NCBI GenBank assembly: GCA_025890175.1
Contig: JANPYM010000008.1
Coordinates: forward strand, 1,318,812 to 1,382,811
Direction: 5' to 3'
From: Ciborinia camelliae
Lineage: Eukaryota; Ascomycota; Leotiomycetes; Helotiales; Sclerotiniaceae
DNA: 64,000 bases
The notes below the pieces were generated by a model. It saw only the letters and a program-made list of their open reading frames with translations. It searched no databases and had not been told where the DNA came from. Of the stretch, positions 22,943-35,547 are shown one piece after another (position 1 is the first letter of the stretch; each line of letters begins with the position of its first letter). The translations under genes were made by a program, and so were the position numbers.

Positions 22943-25718
22943 TTAAATAGCTCCCTCTTCACCTTCTAAAACCCTTCTCGCAGCATCCAACCTCCGTCTC
23001 CAGATTCTTGAATCATAACTTCCAGGTTCCATATCCTGTAAACCCAGAATGCATTTTCCCAGACTAGCAACTAATCGCTCAACGAGAATTTGGTCGTCTT
23101 TTGCAAGCATCTGAACAGGTGATGATTGTTCGTTGTTGCGGCTGTATTCGAGGGATGTGGAGCGCACTGGATGGGTAGTGGTGCTGGAGGCGGTGCCGGG
23201 TGGAGTGAAGGTGTTAGGTGTTTCTTTGGGTTTGGTGGAGAAGGGAAAGCTACGGGTCGTGCTGTTGGAAGTTGAGGAGTCCAGGGAAAAATTTCGGGAG
23301 TGCAAGTTGGGCCTGATGTCGATATCGAATAGTCCAGAGCCACGAGCTATTCCGATATCGTGGTAGTCATTGATTACGGTGTTTGTGGGTAAAGAGCCAA
23401 ATGTGGACCGTTTGGTCGCCATAGGAGTGACACTCGTTGGCCTGTAAGGAGCAATGGTGGGTGAGTCGGGAGTGGCAGCGGTGCGAGTATGGGCTAGAGG
23501 AGTTGTGGAATCGAAAGTATCTTCCTCATCTTCACTATCTTCGTCATCGTCCATGTTTGATCTAGCAGTTGCAAAAGTGGCTAAAGTAGAGATGGAAGAG
23601 TTGCTGTCGGATCTAAGATGCACCATGGATGATCGTTGACTAGGGTAATGGCCATTCGCCACGAGAGGCATTGGAGCTGTAGGTCCTCGTGTTGTTTCTA
23701 CAGAATCCTCCGAGCTAATACTCCCTCGTCTTTCTCGACTTATAGTACCCATCGCGCTATGTAGGAAGAAATGTTCGTAATCGAATGCATCTGCACGATC
23801 CTCGTGTGATATCTGATCGGTTACTGATTCGTGATAAATTGATGCATCACTATTATCTTCCTTGTCAGATTCATCGAGTTCTTCACGGTCATCATTGTAG
23901 CTATCATTGCTTGAAATCTCAGACTCTTCTGAGCAAGTATCATAGCCTTCTTCTTCCAATATTGGCGTGTGATTCTGACGTGGGCTCGATAACTCAGGCG
24001 GCTTCACCTGGCTCTCTCCAACATCTTCGTATATGCTCGTAGAGTCTGATTCGAAATATTTTGGAGCTTGTCTTGTGGATACTTGGGCTGACTGTACTGT
24101 GTGTGTATCCTTCGAAGAGTCGCCATTCTGAGTTCTATTCCACTGACCATGATCTACGATTGAATCTGTCTTGGCAGGGTCCTCTTCACCATTAATACCT
24201 CCACTGTACCACTGCTCTCCTGCCGTGAATGGACTAGGGGTACGTAAACTTTGGAGACTGCGACGCTTCATATTATCATCTCTAGCACGATCTCGCAAAA
24301 CTGACAATCTTCCTTTCAGATCATGCATTTGATGATGAATATCCAGCATTCTCATGCTTGAAGTTGATGAAGAACGAGAACGACTCAAGCGTCCTTCCCA
24401 TGCAGCTGAATAATCTTTATCAGTATCAGTCCAGCCATTAGTCCTGTCGTCAAATTCAGGAACTCCATCCTCGACCAGAGGTTCAAGATGCGATGCTTGC
24501 GAAGAAGAAATTTTATTATGTGGTGAAGCTCGCCCAGATCCTATTGACCTTCCATTTCCATTGCTCTCCTCCTTGATCACCGCTGGGGAATGTGGCGATG
24601 CTGGATTTGCTGCATGGGATCCCATGCTGCTTCTCGCTCTATACGAAGCTGCCGCACTCGAGGCTCGGACGGGAAATGCTGTTGCTCGTGAAGGAGATAT
24701 GTTGTTTTCGCTCCAGACCCTCGAGTGGCCAGAACTCGAAGCGGTTAGATCTGAATGATGATTGGAAAATGATCGTTGCCTCGAAGGTACACCACTCAAG
24801 CGCCGATCGACTTTTAAGAGAGATGGGTTGGTTAAAGGACTACTGCTGTAAATCGAAGGCATTGAAATAGAGGGCGTTACGTAAAGGGAGCTTCGCGCTC
24901 GTGTTAAATTTCCTTCCATATTCTAAAAGGCGATTGTTAGTTAATGTATGAGCCTGGTTTTGAATTTTATACCAACTCACATTGAGTCGACGTTTGGCAT
25001 TCAATAAAATTTGTTCCGCCCTCCTACTCAAAGCAGCACTCGAATTCTGATCATCTTCCTCATCTTCATCATTTCCTTCTCGGCGCGATAGTCTGCGTGT
25101 CTCCATTTCAACGAGTTCATTGCGATAAGGATCCGTATACGATTCCGCCACACTCTCCTCATCATCACCCTGAAAATTGCTATCCTCCACACTAACTGCA
25201 TCATCGACATCTCCAAACATCGCAGATTGTGGTTCTGAAGTAGCGGTACTTACGGATTCCACCGATATTTTCCTCTCGTGTGTTCCCGTTTTGGTTCCCG
25301 ATCTCCTCAATTCATGTCCCAATGATGCTGAACTTATTCGCTGACCATTCTGAAGCTGTTGCTGTTTGATAAACCTTCGTTCGGCAGGACCAGGTAACTT
25401 CTTTCCGGGTGTACTTTCCACCTCTGTCACCTCGCCTATATCAGATAGCATTGTTCCATTCCCGTATATAATTGGCGTAGTTGGTGTCCTAGGTGGCGGC
25501 GCTCCAATTGAATATTCTGAAGTAAGTGGCGGTTTCCATGCATCTCGCGACAAGGAATCAAATTGAAATGATTTATACTGCGATGGGGATCCGGAGTCGT
25601 AACTCGCTTCGTTATGTAGCGGGAGTATCATGTCTGGTTCAGTAAGTGTTGGACTTTGTGAGCCAAGTCGAGGTGGATAAGACATGAGCGTTGTAGTACT
25701 AGAAGAATGAGAGTGCAT
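22943..25718 (-). CDS. Ser/Thr-rich low-complexity protein, function unknown
   Basis: Exons 25718-24981 and 24922-22943 encode 905 aa, starting MHSHSSSTTTLMSYPPRL. The intron joins ILLNAKRRLN to NMEGNLTRARSSLYV, which reads as one helical segment and is the most conserved-looking part; it resembles a SRRAEQIL...NMEGNL motif I associate with uncharacterised ascomycete proteins. The rest is mostly disordered: Ser/Thr/Pro-rich with acidic patches (DDDEDSEDEEDTFD, SDKEDNSDAS), a short possible coiled coil (HHQMHDLKGRLSVLRDRA), and a helical C-terminus (DDQILVERLVASLGKCILGLQDMEPGSYDSRIWRRRLDAARRVLEGEE) that is probably a small folded domain. There is no membrane segment or signal peptide. Many SP/TP sites suggest phosphoregulation (inference). 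I do not assign a function. Confidence 0.82.
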
Positions 25719-27936
25719 GATGACCTAGTATCCGACGCTACCACGATAGGTAGCAAAATTAAACTAGGCAAGTCTTTTTTTTTCCCGCGCTCTAAAATTA
25801 AGAAGAAATGTTTATACTAGGTATTGAGTTTAAAAATTGCCCGTCCAATGAAGGATTCGGGATTTTGAAGGGATTTTGGCTCAATTGGAAGTACAGTACA
25901 GTCCAGGACTTGGTAGCTGGAGATTTGCGGTCGGCGATTATTTGATAGGCTGGGTTGGTTGATGGTCTTGACTCTTGATTGACTCTTCCGGTACCTAGGT
26001 AGGTATTGAATTTGAGTGAGGTTGAGGTTGAGATTGCAGGTGGGCTGGGGTAGGATTCATTCATTCGGGATAAAAGCCATCCGTCTTTCACTGCCTATAT
26101 CATGGTAGTGGTCGGGAGTACGAGATTGCAGCTGGGTAAGTGGAATTCACATTCAGTGAATAGTTACAAAAATTGACGATTGGAGATGAGGAGGTAGGTA
26201 TGTATCAGGAGAAAGAAGAATAAGAGGGATGCGGGAGGAGAGGAGGAGAGAGGAGAGTGAATCAGATGTAGAGTATCTATCTACCCTACCTAGCTATCTA
26301 CCGTACCTACCTAGTAGTAAATGATTGCTTATTATTTCTTATTATTATCTTCCCAAATCAGAAATAATTGGGATTGAGATTGAGATTGGGATTGGGATTG
26401 AGTTACAGAATATTGTTCCACGGCTTAATTTCTCATTTGCCCATTCGCCCATAGTAAATTTACTCTTACCAGTATCATACATACCTACATAGATACCTAG
26501 TAGTGCAGGTGCTCCGAAGATCTTCGGTTGATAAGTGTGGAAATGGACATGGAAATAAGAGCGGAGCTTGAAGTGATTTCATATTATTATTATGACTGTA
26601 CCATAGCCGTACTGTACGTACTGTCACTTGTCTTTATGCTAATTCATTTCTTCCATCAAACTACCTACCTATCTACCTACCTACCTCCCGATAGTATCTG
26701 AGTTGGACTGCTAATGAGATAGGTACTAGATACCTAGTAGACACACGGAGAAGTTCATCAGTTTCATCTAATTGTACAACTCTCAACATCTCTTGGCTCA
26801 TTTAACCATCCTGTACGGACCTGTACGGTACATGTATCATACACCAATTATGATCATTTCTCACTTCAATCGGTCCCACCAGGTGATCAAGTTGCTGTAA
26901 GGTACAGAATCCAGACAGACCAGGCACAAGGCACAAGGCACCTGCCATTCCGGGTCACCCAAATAGCCCTTGACAGTTCTCTCTTTCTCTCTCTCTCTCT
27001 CTCAAATCCTGGTAAGCCCACGTTTGTATACCTTGGTAGATAAACTTATGTAACGTGATAATCATCTATGTCACATTGTCAAGGGGTGTTGAAATTTGAC
27101 TCCATACCATCTAAATCTAGAACTTCGAGAAAAAAGAAACGAAACTTTGATTAACATGATCGGATATGATCATCAATTTCATAATAAATGAGATTGATGG
27201 TTTATTTTTATTTTATTTTGATTTTATATCAGACAATAATTCCCCCCAAGTTTCAATCAATATATACAGTATATCCATCTCATGGATTGATTTATTTACT
27301 TACCTACCTATTTATAGGTAGATGAAGTTCATCTAAATCATTACCAAAACTCATGAATTTGAGGGACGAGAACCAACGGTTCTAGGTAATTGAGTAATAT
27401 ATCTCTCAACCAAGAATCGACCGACCTTTTATTACTCGCATTTAACCTCAGCCAAGTTCCAACCATTAGGTTCATACCACGATTGAGACATGATTGATCT
27501 ATCCGGCATCCACTGATCGAAAAACAAATCATTCCAACAAGGTTAATTCTTGAGTGCCGAAAAGAAATCCTCCGGATAAGGGGGGGCTAGACTCCGCATA
27601 GTACGGGGTCAAAAGGCCGCGGGGTGTAATAACCAACCCCTTCGACAGTATATTGCGCAGTAATGAGCACCTGCACCTGCACCAACTATTAGGAATTTTG
27701 AATTCCTAACGTCAATTATGGGGCACAGGTGGATGAGTCATTGTCAGTAGATAAGTGCACTGAAAGTGGGACTCATTGGAGCCATAAGTCTATGCTCCAA
27801 GTGCTCTTCAGCCATGCCTTTCCCATGATATATTCATCCAATTCTTTCTTTCCAATTTTCCCTAAAGTTCTCACTCAACAAAGGCACCCCTTCTTCCATC
27901 CACACCCATCTCAACAGCGACATCTACATCAACATC
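25719..27936. promoter_or_regulatory. Divergent intergenic region, Ser-rich gene / GNAT gene
   Basis: This 2.2-kb stretch holds both promoters. It contains many TACCTACC/TACCTAGG blocks (26000, 26280-26315, 26665-26690, 27300), a CT run (26978-27003), repeated GTACGG/GTACTG words (26600-26640, 26815-26830) and AGGGGG/CCGCGGGG stress-element-like blocks near 27580-27625. No gene found. Confidence 0.55.
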
Positions 27937-28840
27937 ATGACCCAACCAATCCCTCACCCCTCCAACCCCAACTTCTCCCTCCACCCATGCACCCCCTCCG
28001 ACCTCCCCCAAATGGTATCCGTCTACACCAGCGCCTTCGAAACCGACGCATTCCGACTATCGCGGTTCCCCTCATCCCAGGTCCCGCGCTCCGTCTTCGA
28101 TCCCTGGCTCACCGGCGTCTTCCGCAAATACCTCGGCGCACCGCACACGCAATGTGTAAAAATCGTTGAGAATTCCACCGGCAACATGGCGGGCTGGACG
28201 CACTGGGCCGAGCCGCATACCTTGAGCGCCGAGGAAAAAGAAGCCAAGAGGGTGGAGGATGAGAGGGAAGAACGAGAGAGGAGGGAAAAGGGAGAGGGAA
28301 AGTTCCCCGCGGGTTCGACGTTGCATATTTGTGAGGCGAAACATGCGGGCTGGGATAGATTTAGGGAAAAGTGGTATAGAAGTGAGGATATGTATTGTAT
28401 GTCACGTTTTTTTTCTTCTTTGCATCTTTCGATTTTTCTTTCCAAACGCATCCCAGCGAGCTCTTGCTTTCAAACTTTTCGTCTTATTTCCTCTCTCCTC
28501 TCATCCTCTCCTCTCTCCTTCCACCCATCCCCCACCCATCTCCCATCCAACACCCCATCCATCTAACCCTCCCTCCCCGACCATAGTAATATATTTCCTG
28601 TCCATCACCCCGACCTACCAATCCCACGGTCTAGGCAGGCTCCTCCTGACCAGCATAACCGCTCTCGCCGACACCCATTCCAAGTCTTGCTATCTGGAAG
28701 CGAGCGCCGCCGGGTATCCCTTGTATGCCAAGTGTGGGTTTCGCGAGGTGGATGTCTTGGAGGTGGAGTTGGGGGGTGACTACGGCGTCGGCAGGAATTG
28801 GGCTATGGTTCGGGAGCCGCGGGGACTGCTGGATGTATAG
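27937..28840 (+). CDS. GNAT-family N-acetyltransferase
   Basis: Acetyl-CoA-dependent N-acetyltransferase fold, substrate unknown. Exons 27937-28396 and 28587-28840 give 237 aa. The N-terminal beta-strand and helix are FSLHPCTPSDLPQMVSVYTSAF. The CoA-binding motif A is LSITPTYQSHGLGRLLLTS, matching the Q-x-x-G-x-G/A signature, and is followed by YLEASAAGYPLYAKCGFREVD, the usual C-terminal GNAT pattern. A highly charged insertion (EEKEAKRVEDEREERERR, about residues 97-115) splits the fold, as is common in fungal members. The 190-nt intron is pyrimidine-rich and falls just before motif A. The exon is more GC-rich than its surroundings. A start at 27937 places the fold at residue 13. Family secure; substrate not inferable. 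Confidence 0.88.
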
Positions 28841-29589
28841 GAAGCGAGTGAGGTGAATGGGGCGAATAAGATGAGTGAGTTGATGAGGTGAATAAGATGA
28901 ATAAGATGAATGATGCAAATGAGTTGAATGAGGCAAAGTAAAACGAATGTTAAGAATGAGAATCAGAGATAAATTATCAGGACTCACAGAGGAGACGACA
29001 GATCACCATAGTAATCCATGAACCATCCATTACTCTACATAGACAGAAGACAATCGATCAACAGCAAAAAGCATGTGCAGGTAAGTATCAATAACCACTC
29101 TCTCTAATGAAATGAGTGAAACAAGTCAGAGGGTGGTAAAAAAAAAGCTCATCTTGATTTAATAGCTAGCATATAGCATCTAGCATCTAGCATCCGACGA
29201 ACCAAGTCCAAACGAGTGACCAAGAGAAAACAAAAAAAACAAAAGAAATCCTCCTGTTAAGAGTAGAGTAGAGTAGACTAAGTAAGGAATCCTTCCTTTC
29301 CATCAAACGCGCAATGAGCTTCTTCCCCCTCATCCGCGCAAACCATTATTTAATATTTTTTGGTGGCTTCGTTCGATAATGATGTAATGTAACTAACTCG
29401 CAACCCAATTCATTCCCGATGATGAACAACGAATGAATGAATGAACAAAAAGAGAAAAGGAGAAAAATGCCCAAGGAAAAAGAAAGAAAGAAAGACAGAC
29501 CAATCCATCCATCTCCAAATAATCCCCACCTCACCTCACCTCCATTTCCATTTCCATTTCCATATCCATATACATCCCCATCCACCACC
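28841..29589. other. Convergent 3' region, GNAT / cysteine-repeat gene
   Basis: This 749-bp gap contains tandem AATAAGATGA/GATGAGTGAG-like repeats right after the GNAT stop (28850-28935), an AGCATCTAGC repeat (29165-29192) and an ATTTCC repeat (29543-29562). No gene found. Confidence 0.5.
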
Positions 29590-32500
29590 CTAACAACCAC
29601 TCACACAAACAATACTAGTATTCCTATCCTTCAGCATCCCCTCCTTCAGATTCTCCTTTACCAACTCCTTCTCCTTCACCATCTCCTTCTCCACCCTCAA
29701 AGGTTCAACGCGATCCACCTCCCTCCAACCCGCAACCTCCTTGAATCCCTCCACCCCCTCCAATTCCTGCAATTCCTGCAATTCCTGCAACCCCTCAAAC
29801 TCCACCTTCTTCAAGCTGTTCCCCGACTTCAAGCATCCGGACTTCAAATTCCCATTCCCATTCCCATTCCCATTTCCATTTCCGCACTTCATCATCGCCG
29901 CTTCAGATTCGATAACCGTATCACCACTAAGATTTCCATGGTGCGTCATCATTCCAGCTCCAGCCACTCCAGAGCCACCACCAGAGCCCGAACCCGAACC
30001 CCGAACAGCAGAATCAGAACCACGATTTCTCCCCCCTCCACCACATTCCTTAACAGATTGAGGAATTCCGCTCGGAGAATCTACATGAGAGCCAATGATT
30101 ACACTATTGGGTTCTCGCACCCCCGAATCAACAATCGTGGAAACCTGAGCCGGCTGGACCAAAACCATTCCATACTCACTCCCCAGCACCACCGTCTCAG
30201 CGCTCTCCCCCCTCACACTACCACACGCATCAGCATGACCATTCTCCTGACTAGGAACCAAACCATTTGCCCTCCGCACCGTCGCCAAATTGGTATTTGG
30301 CAATTTCAGCGTGTCAATCCTGGGACCCGGAATTCCATTGTCAATTTCAATCACCCCCGAACTTTGCAACGCATCTGAAGTCGAAGAGCCCCGACTCTTA
30401 AAACACCGATTGCACAATTTGCGAATCCAATTATCCGTCCCATTGGAACCCGAACTGCCGCTTGCACAATTGCGATCTCGCGTACAAGCTGCGAGATTGC
30501 CTGGATGATTGTCTGTGGTCGGTCTCATCGGATCGTAGGCGGGAGGACCTCGGACCCATCTCTCTCCGTTCATGGGCTTCAGGTTCCCGTTATTATTCCA
30601 AGGGTAGTTCCCACACATCAACGTCGCATGGTCCATCATTCCATTTGCATTGATATTTCCACTCGCCTGCTTGAAAGGTTGAGCTTTGGGACGTGCGGCT
30701 CGATTAACACAAGTGATGATGAGGAAGACGAGAGAACCGAAGCCGGCGAGAAGGAGGAAGACCATGATCAGTTTGAGGCCAATATTTTTGTGCTTGACCG
30801 CTTGTAGACATTGGTAGTGCGAATACGTATTTCCGAGATAACGATCACAATCCTCTTCTACTTGTGGTACCCAGTCGTCGGGCCAGAAGCCTCGACGGTT
30901 ATGGACCGATGAAAATTGTCTATCTCGCTTCGAATTCTTGACGCAGTGGAGATGCCCTTCGGAATCATTGAGACAGTGGGCGGTTTCTGTGACGGGTGAT
31001 GGTTCGGTAGCAGTGGCCTGTTCTGTGGTAGTTGGTTGTGCTGTGGTATTCAGAGCTCCAGGCAAAGAATCATCCGTTTCACCATTGCACTCAGGTAAAT
31101 AGATACACCCGTAATCAGCGGTATAAATCCAAGGAGGCTCACACGAATCAGCTTGCACACTAGTAGCAAAATCACTATCCTCGCTCGCAGCTTCACCACG
31201 TCGTTGTTGTCTTGGCTCCCGAAGCTGAAGCACTGGCAAGGTATCCCGGGGATGTTTACTTCCATAGTTAGGATCAAAGAAACATCGGCCATCTCTCGTA
31301 CGGACCCAAGGGGGCTCACAAGCCCCAACCGCTAGGTGAGATATACCGATGGTGGTAGAGGCAGGGGCATTATTTAGTGAAGGAGCGACTTGAGTCTTCT
31401 GGCTTACGTCTTCACCACGGGTTTGTCGCTGTGGTTTCAGAGGCTCCGACTGAGAAGCATCGAGCGGATGAGAAATATTGAGTGGATCAATACCGTTTTC
31501 CCAAGTATAGCTGCACCAGCCATAATTGTAAGTCCAAGAAGGTGGACACGAACCAGCCTGATAGGATGCAGTCGGATAGACTGCATCTTTGCCATCGGTC
31601 CGCCCACTCACACGAGGTTGTTGCTGTGCTCCCAGAGATGAAACTTTGAGTGGATCATCAACGAGAAACCAAGTATATCTACACCAGCGACCATTGTAAA
31701 TCCAAGGAGATGAACAAGAACTAGCCGGGTAGGTTGCAGTGATGTTTTGAGTCTTATAGCCCAATGCCCCTCCGTATGCTTGAGGACGCTCCGGAAAAGA
31801 AATATTTAATGGCAAATTAGCTTTATCGATACTAATTAGAGTCGGGCGAGGAGATGGACGACCACAATCAACCCGAGAGGGTCTGAACCAGTCTTTGAAC
31901 TTCCCAATACCTTTGAATCTCCCACTAGGGTAATCATTTACAGCTTCACCGCGACGTTTCTGTTCTGCAATGAATTCGCGAGATTCTACTTTGATAGACA
32001 TAGGAGTTGGTTTGTTTTCTGCCGGCTTTTGGCCATTGACCAATCCGTGAGGACATGTTCCACCATTCTTGACCTCACTCTCGTAAGAACAAGTTTCGAT
32101 GACCTCGGAAGTTGGCATTGGCGAAGTACTTCTTGGCTGATTAAAGTGCTTGGTACCACGAGCTTCAACTGGGAGAGGAGCGACATCTTCGCCCACGATC
32201 AACGAGCGGGGTGTGGGTCGCCACTCACGAAAGCCACACCTTCCGCCATGTTTGCGTCGTGCTTGCCAAGAGCAACGTCTAGGGAACACACGATCGTCAT
32301 CTCTAGTTGGGAGAATTGGTAGTCTGGGACACCTTCCTCCATTTCTTGTTTTAACCTCTGGAGAACATTCCTGCAATGATCCCCTCTCCGACTTAGCTTG
32401 GTGTGTCGAGCTACTGAGTGTATAATCGCTGTATTGAATACCGTCCACAGTATCATCAGCCAGTTGCTCAGATCGTTCGACCTGTTCATTTGCAGAAAGA

Positions 32501-32893
32501 TTGGTCAACTCATCAGATGACGAGTCTCGAATGCGTAATTGTTGAACAAGTAGCTTGGAAGTCTTTACGAAACGGATTGGGACATGAGTGACATGACGCT
32601 CAAGTTCGGTCGAGATATCGAAGTTGGCAGAGTGTTCCAAGTCTTTATGAACAGGTTTTTCGGAATGCTGCCTGTGTTTATTGCGAAGTGCTATTGTTGG
32701 CAAGAAAGCAATGCAAATGACGAGAGCAAGCACAGTGATCTTCAAGACAACTTTGAAAACCGTATAATAGTGCGAGTTGGCATCCTTTTGTGGTGTATCA
32801 ATTCCTGCTGGTGGCTGTGTTTTTCTTGGCCTAAGAATGTCAGACGGTATATTTTTGAATGGACATATTTACTTACAAAGCTATTTGCGTCAT
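29590..32893 (-). CDS. Large membrane protein with repeated cysteine-pair modules, unknown
   Basis: Not recognised. Modelled exons 32893-32877 (17 nt) and 32830-29590 encode 1085 aa. A hydrophobic segment at residues 29-54 (VFKVVLKITVLALVICIAFL) is a signal anchor or late signal peptide; a second at about 689-714 (LKLIMVFLLLAGFGSLVFLI) is a clear membrane helix. Between them, nine cysteine pairs spaced 10-13 residues recur: 161/173, 192/204, 253/265, 378/389, 434/445, 510/522, 569/581, 625/635 and 667/680. The middle ones share C-x-P-W-x-Y...G-x-C-x-Y (SSCSSPWIYNGRWC, GSCPPSWTYNYGWC, GACEPPW, DSCEPPWIY). RRGEA/RGED basic motifs recur between modules and resemble Kex2-type sites. The tail past 715 is Gly/Asn-rich with a GN run and LQE repeats, so probably cytosolic. 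The 46-nt intron and start are inference; the main frame is open without ATG upstream of the intron. Confidence 0.72.
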
Positions 32894-33320
32894 CCCGAAA
32901 TATGGGCTTAGAGAGCCAGTCTACCAGTGGGTTAAGAGTAATATGATAATGTAAAATACTTCAGTATAATGTTGAGAATGATATTTGTCTCCAAAAGTGT
33001 GTTAACAATACGACACGAATGTGCCAAAAAGTTGCGAATGAATAGAGGACAGATGAGATAAAAAAATGCAAAGAAATCTATCATAAGAAGTAAACAATGA
33101 ATCCTGCAACACGAGGAAAGTACAAGCCGCATAGTGAATCAATAACCGGAAAAATGCGGTCACTCTTTCCATAATAGTCATATTTGTCCAATTTGAGAAA
33201 CTGCAAAGAGCACCAGGGCAAGCGATAGTGAGGTCTATTGATCAACTGGTAGTTCATTTACCAGGCTAAAGATGGTAGTTGGTAGTCGATAATCTGTAGG
33301 ATAAGGTTTTTTAATCTATT
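32894..33320. other. Intergenic gap, cysteine-repeat gene / regulator 3' end
   Basis: This 427-bp AT-rich gap holds the promoter of the cysteine-repeat gene and the 3' end of the Zn2Cys6 gene. Nothing else seen. Confidence 0.45.
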
Positions 33321-35547
33321 TTACAGCCCAGGTCCAACTCCATGACTGGCTCCACCATATCCAGGGACGTCCGAATTTGAATACATTTGGTTCATATCTG
33401 GCCATTCATGCTTCATCTGATAAGCTCTATGACCATAGCTAGGCGGTGGCATATAATTTGGACTATGACCAATGGGAGATTCTTCTTTGATATACTGTTG
33501 CTGGTTTTTCCTCCTGTGTAAGTTTGTGATAATTGGCTCGGCTTGAGTTTCGAAACTCGACAGAAGAGCTTTTGAATCCTCCCATCGTTGACCAAATGTC
33601 CTCAAAGTCTCCTTGATATGGTTAATACAATTGAGGCTCCGGTCGATGTGACCAGATCCCCTGGCTGCTGGTAGAGGCGGTGGTGGAGAAGAACCCATTC
33701 CGCTAGCATTGTAAGATCCATTGAATATTTGATCTTGACTGTCGGATAACACAGCCATCAATTGACTTCCGATAAAATAAACTCGTAGTGCGTCATGATA
33801 GGTATAGAATGCCTTGTTGATAGGATCCTGGCTGATGGGGAAAATCTTCTGCATATACGTTATGGCGTATTCAAAGATTAGGTTTTTAGCATAATCCGAT
33901 ACTACGTGGACTCGACACGACGGGGCAAGACAATAGACGTAACTATACAGTAATTCCAAATCAAAGAAATCTTTGAAGGCGAGGGGTAGCGAATCAGGGA
34001 AGGAATTAGACCACTCTCGCATTTCTTGGCACATCTTCCAGAGATAAGTTGAGTTTTGTGGTAATGGTTCTCGACTTGACTGAAAGAGCTCTTGATACCA
34101 GCTTGACTGAGCACGTCGTAATTCCCATAATAAATGGGCAGAATCCATAGAGTGTGGACCAACTATTGGGTCTGTATGATTCATGGAAGGGAATGTAGGC
34201 GATGCAGATGGATATTCAACACTAGATGAGTCGTCTGTGAAAGAGAATGCTCTTGCGTGGACCATACTGATGGATCTAGTTTTGTGAGCAGTTATCCCTT
34301 CATGATCAGAACTGCTTGCTTACCTATCGAGCGAATAAACGCAATAAAATATCCTCCTTCTCATATCTAAAGCCTTTTTGTCTGGCTGTTGCTCTCTTGG
34401 TGGGTCCTGATGAAATCCTAAATCGACAATTGCTCGACAAGCAAAACCTATCAACTGCCAGCTGTCAAAGTGAGCTGGGTCAAGCATTGCATACTGGACG
34501 AAAAGTACCAATGCCTGAATTTGCGAGACATAACCAGGCATGAGGACATGGTCGGCATAGGCAAGCGCACGACCAGCCCAAGAAACGCCTTCTTCGTATT
34601 GGGAATCTAAATAATTTCGGGATTGGGCTGTAGATGAGATAGCTAGCACCATGTAAAATAGCCAATGCTCGAAGTCAGTCACTGGTTGACTACCGTCCTG
34701 GTAAATTTTGTCTAGTGCATTGAACAGGGCAGTCTCGGAAACAATCGGATATAGAGCAAAAACATTATCCAGATAGTATTGTACCAATGCCGTTGCCACA
34801 GGCCTTGGTGGCAATTGCAAAGACTCGGACTCAGGTAATTCGTCGTGATTTGCCGCGGAAAGAATAAGTCTGGCAAATGTCATATTTGTTGTAGAGGATT
34901 CGAAGTCACGCGTTGTAGCATGGACAGATCTACAGTAGTCAGTACAAAATGGTTCGCATCAGAGGAATGTGAGCATCTCACAGAAATCCAAAATCGGAAA
35001 CGAGTTCGTTTACATCGGCGGCCTCTCTCTTTCTTGCCGCTTTCCCATGAATTGCGGCTCTTATGGTTGCCAGAGAATCTTTCCGGTCCGGCAATTCCGT
35101 TGGCGCATCCACATCATGCATTGCAACAGATGCTTTCCTCAATCTAGCATAAGCCAGACGTTTTTCGAGCTTCTCGACTCGAGACTCAAGAGACGCAACA
35201 TAACTTTTTGGCCATTAGCTACGCAAAAATGTTGTTTAGACGGTGTCCTAACCTCCTCTCCTTTCCCTTCGCAAACTGATCATTTGCACTCGAACATTCG
35301 TTCACTCGTCCAGATTTCTCGCATGCAGTGCATGCGGGTAATTTTCCATCGCACTTCAAAAGGATGTTAGTTGGGCTACGTATAAGGTCAGAAGTTCCAG
35401 ACCTTGATTTTTGCGGCTCGACCTAGTATGTATTAGCCAATTAACTCGAACTGCTTGCTAAATTAACCTACATCTTGAACATGCGGAAACTGGTCTGGAT
35501 ACTCGTAGAAGCGGAGTATCAGCTGCGCTCTGCCCGGCCCGACGCAT
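33321..35547 (-). CDS. Zn2Cys6 transcription factor A (Fungal_trans domain)
   Basis: Nuclear Gal4-type regulator. Exons: 35547-35472, 35422-35403, 35353-35253, 35203-34982, 34929-34324 and 34275-33321, giving 659 aa. The zinc cluster is C23-x2-C26-x6-C33-x6-C40-x2-C43-x8-C52 (CSRCRAAKIKCDGKLPACTAC); it is spread over three exons, one of only 20 nt. It is followed by a linker and the dimerisation coiled coil YVASLESRVEKLEKRL. The middle homology region (about 210-400) has VQYYLDNVFALYPIVSETALF, FYMVLAISS, ALVLFVQYAML and DMRRRIFYCVYSLDRSISM, typical of the Fungal_trans fold. The C-terminus is Pro/Tyr/Met-rich. The last cysteine spacing (x8) is slightly longer than the usual x6. The target pathway is unknown. 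It is divergent from regulator B. Confidence 0.91.

Noticed and set aside
29437..30378. 313-codon open frame on the plus strand, opposite the cysteine-repeat gene
   Set aside because: The translation is His/Leu/Pro low-complexity caused by simple repeats (GN run and CTCC-rich DNA); it has no domain and lies mostly inside the minus-strand coding frame.
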